A stretch of DNA of 11,861 nucleotides, taken from contig JALTGJ010000170.1 of NCBI GenBank assembly GCA_027077185.1, positions 1 to 11,861 on the forward strand. Direction: 5' to 3'. This DNA is from Spirochaetales bacterium (GTDB taxonomy: Bacteria > Spirochaetota > Spirochaetia > B11-G9). Numbering within the stretch: position 1 is the stretch's first letter; each line of letters opens with the position of its first letter. Of the stretch, positions 5,827 through 11,861 are shown one piece after another. A model generated the notes under the pieces. That model saw only the letters and a program-made list of their open reading frames with translations. It was not told the DNA's origin and did no database searches. The position numbers were made by a program, and so were the translations under genes.

Positions 5827-6988
5827 CTGTTCCTGTAATTGCAAGAAAAATAAATGAATATTTAAGTCCAAATTTATCACCAAAAAAACCAATAACAGGG
5901 AAAAAGATAACCATATAAAAGCTAAATGCCATACTTTGAAAGGAAAGAACTGTTGCTCTCCTTTCAGAAGGAATCATTTTATTTAAATAATCCTGTATTG
6001 TAACGTAAAGTAATCCGTCTATAAGACCTGTAATTATAAAAAAGAAAGGGGCATATGGGGTAAGGCCAATTCCCCATAGGGCGATAAGAAGAAGGATTGG
6101 GGCAATTAATAGAATCCCTTTTTCTCCAATCTTTTTCTCTATTCTATGACCTGCAAGACCGGAAACAGCACTTAGAATCCCGGAACCAGCCAGGATAATT
6201 CCTATTTGAAATTCATTCCATCCATTACCCTTCCAATAAGTTTGAAGATAAAAGAAAAGACTTGCCAAAAACATAAAAATTAGTTCACTAAAAAGAATTA
6301 AAAAGGCAATTTTAGGCTTTTCTTTAACTACCTTCAAACTTTCCAATGTTTGGACTGCCATTGCTTTTATCCAGCCCAGTTCTCTTAGTCGGGTTTGCTC
6401 ATGCAATACTAAAGAGGGTTCATACATACTGGTTGTTACTAAAATTGAAATTAGTACAATAAACATTGATGGAATGAATACCCATGTGTAACCCAGGTGA
6501 ACAGCAAAATAACCGCCAATTAAAAAACTAAGTGTGCCACCAATCCAGTCAACAAAATTATTTTTTCCTGCTGTTTTTTTATACTGTTCTTCTATACCAA
6601 GCTCTTTCATGGAATCGTAGAGGAGTGCTTCTCCTGCGCCGCTTTCCAGGTTATATCCAATAGCGGTAATTATAAAACCAATTAACTGAAAGAAGAAGCT
6701 TTGACTTAAGAATAATATTCCAAGACTAATAAGAAATGTTATTCTTCCCAAAACACGGCTTAATTTTCGCCCCCACAGATCTGCAACTATTCCTGTTGGT
6801 ATTTCCATTACAAATGTAGTTAAATGAAAAATACCCTCAAGAATACCAAGTTGGACAAGTGAAAATCCCCTGGAAAACAGATATATCATCCATAAACCTC
6901 TGGTAAGGTCGAGTGTGTTAAGTCCTAAAAAAATATAATTTTTATTAATGTTGGATTTTAGCTTTTGGGTGATTTTTGCAGAATTCAC
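5750..6988 (-). CDS. Major facilitator superfamily transporter
   Basis: A 412-residue inner-membrane protein with about twelve hydrophobic segments and a central loop near residues 190-215, the usual MFS plan. The loop 2-3 signature is clear (GIVADLWGRKLSR, 66-78), preceded by FVMEIPTG, a form common in drug-efflux and uncharacterised proton-driven exporters. No substrate-specific motif is recognised. The start is a GTG at 6988 with GGAG six bases upstream. The gene lies 113 bases downstream of hydA in the same direction, behind GC-rich inverted repeats, so it may be read through from the hydrogenase operon or have its own control. Its last 25 codons (after the final membrane helix, ending SSDQDVSPGGSD) overlap the end of the convergent TIGR02757 gene by 77 bases. 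Confidence 0.88.
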   Translation of the reverse strand: MNSAKITQKLKSNINKNYIFLGLNTLDLTRGLWMIYLFSRGFSLVQLGILEGIFHLTTFVMEIPTGIVADLWGRKLSRVLGRITFLISLGILFLSQSFFFQLIGFIITAIGYNLESGAGEALLYDSMKELGIEEQYKKTAGKNNFVDWIGGTLSFLIGGYFAVHLGYTWVFIPSMFIVLISILVTTSMYEPSLVLHEQTRLRELGWIKAMAVQTLESLKVVKEKPKIAFLILFSELIFMFLASLFFYLQTYWKGNGWNEFQIGIILAGSGILSAVSGLAGHRIEKKIGEKGILLIAPILLLIALWGIGLTPYAPFFFIITGLIDGLLYVTIQDYLNKMIPSERRATVLSFQSMAFSFYMVIFFPVIGFFGDKFGLKYSFIFLAITGTVMYGFYIFYTVHHSSDQDVSPGGSD

Positions 6989-7010
6989 TATGTACTCCGG
7001 GTTCTTGCAA

Positions 7011-7089
7011 CTAGATTGATCCAGTCTAGCAGGAGGGGGATAAGATTACAATTCCCCCATCCCTTAGGAATGGAAACGGGGGAAATCTT
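7011..7089 (-). repeat. Cluster of inverted repeats between hydA and the MFS gene (hairpin/attenuator-like)
   Basis: Three G/C tracts alternate here: GGGGGA (7035-7040), TCCCCC (7053-7058) and GGGGG (7078-7082). The middle tract can pair with either neighbour, so two hairpins are mutually exclusive. The outer one is extended by AAGATT (7042-7047) with AATCTT (7084-7089). ATTCC (7051-7055) can also pair with GGAAT (7067-7071). A separate repeat CTAGA/TCTAG lies at 7011-7015 and 7025-7029. No U-run follows on the minus strand, so a classical terminator is not supported, but hydA transcripts would fold strongly here. Confidence 0.5.
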
Positions 7090-7101
7090 TAATTTGAATA
7101 A

Positions 7102-8850
7102 TTACTTTGTATACTGAGGTCTTTTTTTGTATGTTGTGTGAAGTAACTCATGAGATTTATGGCTCATGGGCTTTTCAAGAAAATCTTTGTAAATCTTAAT
7201 TATTTCAGGGTTTTCGTGGGATTTTCTTACAACAGATTTTTCATCATCTGTATAAATACCGGCAATTCTCTTTTCTCTAATCTCATCTGTAGTACCATAA
7301 GGCTGTCCACCACCTGCGATGCATCCGCCTCTACAGGCCATTACTTCTATAAAGTGATAGGGTGGTTCTTCGCCTTTTTCCCTTGCGACCCTAACTTCAT
7401 TAAGTATTTCCTCTACATGAACCATGCCATGAGCAACAGCAACCTTAATTTCAGTTCCATCAAAATCTACAGAACCCTTTTTAACTCCATCCATACCTCT
7501 TACTGCATGAACATTTACATTTTCAAGTTCTTTATCAGTTACCAGCTTGTAGGCCGTCCTTACAGCAGCTTCCATAACTCCACCGGTTACACCAAAAATG
7601 GTACCGGCACCTGAATAATCTCCAATTGGACTATCCGATTTTTCATTTTCAAGACTTTCAAAGTCAATTCCGGAAGATTTAATAAGTCGTGCAAACTCTC
7701 TTGTTGTTAATACAAGATCCATATCCTGTTCACCTGATGCCCACATATTATCATCTCGTGTAATTTCATATTTTTTAGCAGTACATGGCATTATGGCAAC
7801 AGTAAAAATATCTTTAGGGGCAACATTGATTTTTTCTGCATAGTAGGTCTTTGTCATTACTCCCTGCATCATCATTGGAGACTTTGCAGTAGAAAAATGA
7901 GGAATCATATCACTGGCATATTTTTCCATATAATCTGTCCACGCAGGACAGCATGAAGTTATCTGGGGAAGAAGTCCTCCATTATTAATTCGGTCAACAA
8001 GTTCAGATCCTTCTTCCAAAATTGTGAGGTCTGCTCCAAAGTTAGTATCAAATACAGAATCTGCACCTAGTTTTCTTAACGCCGCATAAATTTTACCTGT
8101 AACTATTGTTCCTGGTTCCATTCCAAATGATTCTCCAAGGGCTACACGTACAGCAGGAGCAATTTGAACAGAAACATGCTTTGTTTCATCTCCTACTGCT
8201 TTTAAAAATTCTCTTGTTTCATCTTTTTCATAAATAGCACCAACGGGACAATGAGCAGAACACTGCCCGCATTTGATGCAGGGGCTTTCATTTAGAAGAA
8301 TTCCTCCAGCAGGAGCCATTCTTGTTTTATGACCTCTTTCAAGAAATTCCAGAGCCCATACATTTTGAAGCTGCTGACATACAATTGTGCACCTTCCGCA
8401 ATTGATACATTTTCTAGGATCGAGAATAATAGAAGGAGTGGATTCATCTCTGGGAAGTTCAGTTATATCTTCATGATAAGGAACCTCTCTAATTCCAAAA
8501 TCCGCTGCAATATCCTGAAGTTCACAAGTAGTGTTTCTTCCACAGGTTAAGCATTCCATTGGATGATTGGAAATAATCATCTCAAGTACTGTTCTTCTTG
8601 TATCCATTAGTTCGGGATCGTGTGTAATATAATTTTGTCCTTCCAGAACTTCTGTTGAACAGGCTCTGACCATTTTAGAAGAACCTTCAATTTTACATAC
8701 ACAAATACCACAGGCTGCCCATGGGTTAAGATCATTATGGAAACAGAGTGTAGGAATTTTTACATCATCTATCAATGCCGCTTTTAAAATAGTTGTACCT
8801 TTTTCAACCTGAATGGGTTTTCCATTGATTTTTATTTCTATAGTTTTCAC
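7102..8850 (-). CDS. hydA: [FeFe]-hydrogenase catalytic subunit HydA (NAD(P)-linked, group A3 type)
   Basis: The 582-residue H-cluster subunit of a multimeric cytoplasmic hydrogenase. In order it has a plant-type [2Fe-2S] domain (C36, C47, C50, C64), the His-Cys [4Fe-4S] site (H96, C100, C103, C109), two ferredoxin-like [4Fe-4S] clusters (C148/151/154/158 and C191/194/197/201) and the H-cluster domain. H-cluster ligands are C301 in TSCCPAW, C356 in MPCTAKK, and C506 and C510 in MACRGGC; C300 matches the proton-transfer cysteine. All motifs are intact, so an active enzyme is expected. The length is that of HndD (about 585) and shorter than Thermotoga HydA, which has an extra C-terminal cluster domain. 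AAGGAG precedes the ATG, and the gap to hydB is 21 bases. With HydB and HydC it should couple H2 to NAD(H), probably with ferredoxin by electron bifurcation. No HydEFG maturation genes are in view. Confidence 0.95.
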   Translation of the reverse strand: MKTIEIKINGKPIQVEKGTTILKAALIDDVKIPTLCFHNDLNPWAACGICVCKIEGSSKMVRACSTEVLEGQNYITHDPELMDTRRTVLEMIISNHPMECLTCGRNTTCELQDIAADFGIREVPYHEDITELPRDESTPSIILDPRKCINCGRCTIVCQQLQNVWALEFLERGHKTRMAPAGGILLNESPCIKCGQCSAHCPVGAIYEKDETREFLKAVGDETKHVSVQIAPAVRVALGESFGMEPGTIVTGKIYAALRKLGADSVFDTNFGADLTILEEGSELVDRINNGGLLPQITSCCPAWTDYMEKYASDMIPHFSTAKSPMMMQGVMTKTYYAEKINVAPKDIFTVAIMPCTAKKYEITRDDNMWASGEQDMDLVLTTREFARLIKSSGIDFESLENEKSDSPIGDYSGAGTIFGVTGGVMEAAVRTAYKLVTDKELENVNVHAVRGMDGVKKGSVDFDGTEIKVAVAHGMVHVEEILNEVRVAREKGEEPPYHFIEVMACRGGCIAGGGQPYGTTDEIREKRIAGIYTDDEKSVVRKSHENPEIIKIYKDFLEKPMSHKSHELLHTTYKKRPQYTK

Positions 8851-8871
8851 TGTTATTTCTCCTTAACGTAA

Positions 8872-10740
8872 CTAAGATACAATAACTGCATCGAATTTAC
8901 AGACTTCAAAACAAGCACCACATTTAATACAGAGGCTCTGATCAATTTTATGGGCAATTTTTCTTTCTCCTTCTATACAGTTAACAGGACATTTCCTTGC
9001 ACATACTGTACAGCCAATACATTTTTCTTTGTCTATTGTGTAGGTAACAAGGTCTTTACATTTACCGGCACGACATTTTTTGTCATTTATGTGCTCATAA
9101 ATTTCTTCTTCAAAAGCTTTAATAACTGATAGAACAGGGTTTGGAGCTGTTTGCCCCAGTCCGCAGAGAGATGCCTTTTTCATTGCCTCTCCCATATCCT
9201 TTATCTTTTGAAGATCTGCTATTTCTCCCTTGCCTTTGGAGATTTTATCCAGAAGCTCATATATTTTTTTTGTTCCAATTCTGCATGGTGCACACTTGCC
9301 GCAAGATTCTTCCACACAGAATTCAAGATAAAATTTTGCTATATCCACCATGCAGTCATCTTCATCCATAACTATCATTCCGCCGGAACCCATCATGGAT
9401 CCTACAGCTACCAGGCTGTCAAAATCTATGGGGGTATCAAGAAAATCTTCTGTTAAAACACCTCCGGAGGGACCTCCTGTCTGAACTGCTTTAAAAGCTT
9501 TTTCATTGGGTATTCCTCCTCCGATATCAAAAACAATTTCACGGAGAGTAGTGCCCATTGGAACTTCAATAAGACCTGAATTTTTAATTTTGCCTGTAAG
9601 AGCAAAAACTTTTGTTCCTTTGGATTTACTGGTACCTTTTTGTGCAAACCAGTTCCCCCCCTTATTTATAATAACAGGGATATTTGCAAGGGTTTCAACA
9701 TTATTAATAATTGTTGGCTTTCCCCATAATCCTTCAATAGCGGGGAAGGGGGGTTTTGGAATCGGCATTCCCCTGTCCCCCTCAATGGATTTTATTAAAG
9801 CAGTTTCTTCTCCGCATACAAAAGCTCCTGCGCCAAGACGTATTTCAAAGTCAAAATTAAATTTACTGCCAAGAATATTATTTCCAAAGATCCCATACTC
9901 TCTTGCCTGTTTAATAGCTGTTTTAAGTTTTGTAATTGCCAGGGGATACTCTGCACGTATGTAAATAATTCCTTCATTTGCACCAATGGCATAACCTGCA
10001 ATTGCCATTGCTTCAAGAACAGAATGAGGATCCCCTTCAAGGGTACTTCTGTCCATATATGCACCAGGATCGCCCTCATCTGCATTACAAATTATATATT
10101 TATTATTATTTTTTACAGATTTGGAAAAACTCCATTTCATCCATGTTGGAAAGCCTGCACCTCCGCGGCCACGAAGGCCTGATGTTTTTAGTTCATTTAT
10201 AACATCATCCGGGGACATTTCAAAAAGTACTTTTTCCAGTGCTGCATATCCTTCACGAACAATATATTCATCTATTTTTTCCGGATCAATAATACCACAG
10301 TTCCTTAAAACAATTCTGTACTGTTTATAATCAAAGTTGTCCTCTTTTTCTTCTTTAAGTATATCTTCAGCAGGTTTAGCAAATATATGACTTTCTACTT
10401 GTCTGCCGTAAATTACATGTCTTTCTATAATTTTTCTTGCTGCTTCCGAATCAACGTTTCCATAGAGTGTTTCGGGCTGCCCTGGAGTTATTACCTTTAT
10501 TGTAGGTTCTGCATAGCAAAGCCCCATACATCCGGCTTGCCTCACAGTTATATTGTTAATATCCTTTTTTTCTATTTCTTTGAGGATTGTCTCAAAGGTT
10601 TTATCAGCTCCAGCAGCTATTCCACACGTACCCTTCCCTACAATTATTTGTATATTATTTTCTTCTTTATTTTCCAAAACCAGTCTGGCTTTATGATCTT
10701 CTCTTAATTTTCTAAGATCCTCTCGTGTTTTTGTTGCCAT
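8872..10740 (-). CDS. hydB: Hydrogenase flavoprotein subunit HydB (NuoF-like, NAD(H)/FMN site)
   Basis: A 622-residue diaphorase subunit. An N-terminal thioredoxin-like [2Fe-2S] domain (about 28-112; C39, C71, C75) precedes the NuoF core. The core has the glycine-rich GLRGRGGAGFPTW (188-200), CNADEGDPGAYMDR (218-231) and GAGAFVCGEETAL (303-315) blocks for FMN and NAD(H). The N3-type [4Fe-4S] cluster is held by C480, C483, C486 and C526. The C-terminus adds two ferredoxin-like [4Fe-4S] clusters (C574/577/580/584 and C604/607/610/614). H550, C556 and C561 lie in the linker and could bind zinc, as reported for the hinge of the Thermotoga enzyme (recalled, not verified). The N-terminal cluster lacks an obvious fourth cysteine. 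AAGGAG 7 bases before the ATG supports the start; the gap to hydC is 25 bases. This subunit is the proposed bifurcation and NADH site. Confidence 0.95.
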   Translation of the reverse strand: MATKTREDLRKLREDHKARLVLENKEENNIQIIVGKGTCGIAAGADKTFETILKEIEKKDINNITVRQAGCMGLCYAEPTIKVITPGQPETLYGNVDSEAARKIIERHVIYGRQVESHIFAKPAEDILKEEKEDNFDYKQYRIVLRNCGIIDPEKIDEYIVREGYAALEKVLFEMSPDDVINELKTSGLRGRGGAGFPTWMKWSFSKSVKNNNKYIICNADEGDPGAYMDRSTLEGDPHSVLEAMAIAGYAIGANEGIIYIRAEYPLAITKLKTAIKQAREYGIFGNNILGSKFNFDFEIRLGAGAFVCGEETALIKSIEGDRGMPIPKPPFPAIEGLWGKPTIINNVETLANIPVIINKGGNWFAQKGTSKSKGTKVFALTGKIKNSGLIEVPMGTTLREIVFDIGGGIPNEKAFKAVQTGGPSGGVLTEDFLDTPIDFDSLVAVGSMMGSGGMIVMDEDDCMVDIAKFYLEFCVEESCGKCAPCRIGTKKIYELLDKISKGKGEIADLQKIKDMGEAMKKASLCGLGQTAPNPVLSVIKAFEEEIYEHINDKKCRAGKCKDLVTYTIDKEKCIGCTVCARKCPVNCIEGERKIAHKIDQSLCIKCGACFEVCKFDAVIVS

Positions 10741-10765
10741 TGTTTTTCTCCTTGGAGTGGTTCTT

Positions 10766-11251
10766 TTATCTATCTTTAAATTTTGCTATTATTTCAGGGA
10801 GCTGATCCTTTTCCAGCTTTCCAAAAACTTCTCCATCTATAAGAATAACCGGAGCAAGACCACAGCATCCAATACAGCGAACACTTTCGATTGAAAACAG
10901 CCCGTCATCAGTTACAGTATTGATACCAATACCAAGCAATATTTCAAGTTCATTTATCAGATCAACACCACCCTTCAAATAACAGGCAGTACCTGTACAA
11001 ACCTGAATATTATGATCACCTGGTTTTTCCAGTTTGAAAAAATTGTAAAAGGTAATTACTCCGTAAATTTTTGCAAGAGGTGTATCCAGCAGATGTGACA
11101 CTTTTATTGCAGCCTGTCTTGGAATATAACCAAATTCTTCCTGAACTTTATGAAGTACCATTACAAGATTACCTTGCTTATTTTTCCATTTTTTAATAAA
11201 TGAACTGAGTTCCTTTGAAAACTCAATTTTGGAAGTCTTTACTTCAGACAT
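10766..11251 (-). CDS. hydC: Hydrogenase subunit HydC (NuoE-like [2Fe-2S] protein)
   Basis: A 161-residue thioredoxin-like ferredoxin homologous to NuoE, full length for the family. The N-terminal helical part (about 10-65) includes the LHKVQEEFGYIP and IYGVITFYNFF blocks, followed by the [2Fe-2S] domain with C85 and C90 (VCTGTACYLKG) and C126 and C130 (RCIGCCGLAPV). In hydrogenases of this type it passes electrons between the HydB flavin and the rest of the complex. It is the first gene of the hydCBA operon and is preceded by AAGGAG and a leader of about 130 bases that carries a PerR-like palindrome and starts at a good promoter. The order hydC-hydB-hydA is typical of group A3 operons. Confidence 0.95.
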   Translation of the reverse strand: MSEVKTSKIEFSKELSSFIKKWKNKQGNLVMVLHKVQEEFGYIPRQAAIKVSHLLDTPLAKIYGVITFYNFFKLEKPGDHNIQVCTGTACYLKGGVDLINELEILLGIGINTVTDDGLFSIESVRCIGCCGLAPVILIDGEVFGKLEKDQLPEIIAKFKDR

Positions 11252-11347
11252 AAATTCTCCTTATGACTAAGAACGGGTTCCCACATTTCGTGCTGTCCCT
11301 TTTATCTCTCATATGTTCCTTTTTTAGTTTGTATTTTTTTACCATGT

Positions 11348-11359
11348 TAATAATTATTA
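11348..11359. promoter_or_regulatory. PerR-like palindrome in the hydCBA leader
   Basis: TAATAA/TTATTA is a perfect 12-bp palindrome, identical to the core of the palindrome at the PerR-like promoter (4590-4601). It lies about 24-35 bases after the predicted transcription start and about 100 bases before hydC, where a bound repressor could block elongation. The surrounding sequence is AT-rich, so chance cannot be excluded. Confidence 0.4.
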
Positions 11360-11389
11360 CAATGATAATGTAGGGAATGTTAATAAAAA

Positions 11390-11418
11390 ATTAGATTAAT
11401 ATCAACTCTTTGTCACAA
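11390..11418 (-). promoter_or_regulatory. Sigma-70-type promoter of hydCBA
   Basis: On the minus strand TTGTGA (11418-11413) and TCTAAT (11395-11390) are separated by 17 bases, matching the -35 at four and the -10 at five of six bases. Transcription would start near 11383 and give a leader of about 130 bases. The 244-base gap after the ABC gene also indicates that hydCBA has its own promoter. Confidence 0.5.
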
Positions 11419-11495
11419 TAAAATTACAAATACACATAAAAAATTCAATTTTTGTAAATAAAAAATATTTCAGGAGATAAAAAATACTTATATTT

Positions 11496-11861
11496 TTAAT
11501 TTATTAATAAACTATAAAGTTTCTTTTTAACTTCAAGACATTCCGGAGTTTCATTATCTCTTTTTCCCCTGGTAACAGGATTAATAAAATGGCCTACTAC
11601 AGTGCTTGGCCTGGCAGGGGATAGAACAAATATTTCATCTCCCAAAAGAGCCGCTTCCCCTATATCATGGGTAACAAAAAGAGCTGTTCGATGGTCTTTT
11701 ATCCAAAGAGATGAGAATAGTTTTGTAAGGTGTAGTTTCAATCCCGGATCAAGGGCCTGAAAAGGTTCATCCATAAGAATTATTTCAGCCGGGTAGGCAA
11801 ATGCTCTTGCAATTGCTACTCTTTGGCGCATTCCTCCGGATAATTCAGCAGGATAGTAGTT
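11496..11861 (-). CDS. C-terminal part of an ABC transporter ATPase, NitT/TauT (SsuB/TauB-like) type, 5' end outside window
   Basis: The frame stays open to the window edge, giving 121 residues. It begins just before the ABC signature LSGGMRQR and continues with Walker B and D-loop (IILMDEPFQALDP) and the H-loop histidine (FVTHD); the Walker A half is beyond the window. The methionine within LSGGM is not the start. The wording around the signature and the DEIFVLSPARPSTVVG stretch after the H-loop match ATPases of importers for nitrate, sulfonate/taurine, or thiamine-precursor-like substrates. The cargo cannot be told from this part. The gene ends in AT-rich DNA without a recognisable terminator, 244 bases before hydC on the same strand. 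Confidence 0.88.
   Translation of the reverse strand, partial: NYYPAELSGGMRQRVAIARAFAYPAEIILMDEPFQALDPGLKLHLTKLFSSLWIKDHRTALFVTHDIGEAALLGDEIFVLSPARPSTVVGHFINPVTRGKRDNETPECLEVKKKLYSLLIN

Noticed and set aside
7150..7614. 154-codon plus-strand open frame opposite hydA
   Set aside because: It lies antisense within a strongly conserved hydrogenase gene, has no ribosome site and shows no recognisable protein features; it is a shadow frame.
9506..9964. 152-codon plus-strand open frame opposite hydB
   Set aside because: Antisense shadow of the conserved NuoF-like core; proline-rich composition reflects the glycine-rich motifs on the other strand.
11404..11420. TTGTGACAA near the hydC promoter as a Rex (NADH-sensing) operator
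   Set aside because: Only the left half (TTGTGA) fits; the right half at the required spacing reads AGTTGAT instead of a TTCACAA-like half, so the match is better explained as a -35 element.
11252..11495. A small gene or ncRNA in the 244-base gap before hydC
   Set aside because: The stretch is AT-rich with no start/ribosome-site pair and no stable GC hairpin; promoter and operator-like sequences explain what can be seen.

Overview
The window is AT-rich, tightly packed bacterial DNA. It carries two partial genes at the edges and nine complete protein genes. No RNA gene, insertion sequence or CRISPR array was seen. The gene content suggests an anaerobic, hydrogen-metabolising bacterium: a trimeric NAD-linked [FeFe]-hydrogenase, a PerR-type metal-dependent regulator, a gamma-type carbonic anhydrase and a member of the sporadically distributed TIGR02757/DUF2400 family. 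That family is recorded mainly in spirochaetes, delta/epsilon-proteobacteria and Bacteroidetes, so a free-living spirochaete is a reasonable but unproven guess.

Left part (1-3990). The 3' end of a membrane protein gene on the plus strand meets a minus-strand pair that overlaps by 8 bases: a PTS EIIA (PtsN/fructose type) gene followed by an NhaD/ArsB-like ion transporter gene. Divergent from this pair is a dihydropyrimidinase/hydantoinase-like amidohydrolase gene. The shared 205-base control region holds two perfect palindromes, one on each side. The amidohydrolase gene converges with a gamma-carbonic-anhydrase-like gene, and the whole 36-base gap between them is filled by a perfect 19-bp-arm palindrome that looks like a repetitive element and probably acts as a two-way terminator.

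Middle (4490-7100). A PerR-like gene has a near-consensus promoter whose predicted start lies inside an 18-bp perfect TAATAATAA/TTATTATTA palindrome, the expected layout for autoregulation. Eleven bases after it comes the TIGR02757 gene, apparently in the same operon. Its last 25 codons overlap, antisense, the end of a convergent MFS transporter gene.

Right part (7100-11861). hydC-hydB-hydA on the minus strand form one operon with 20-25 base gaps and strong Shine-Dalgarno sites. Together they encode a NuoE-like, a NuoF-like and an H-cluster subunit, the architecture of NAD(P)-linked, often electron-bifurcating, group A3 hydrogenases. A good sigma-70-type promoter precedes hydC. The leader contains the same 12-base core palindrome (TAATAATTATTA) that sits at the PerR promoter, so the regulator may also control the hydrogenase. 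Upstream is the C-terminal part of a NitT/TauT-type ABC transporter ATPase. The 113-base gap after hydA contains GC-rich inverted repeats that can pair in alternative ways before the MFS gene.

The most useful leads are the shared PerR-like operator core, the translationally coupled EIIA/ion transporter pair with its unexplained soluble insert, the DUF2400 gene in the PerR operon, and the terminator/repeat palindrome.
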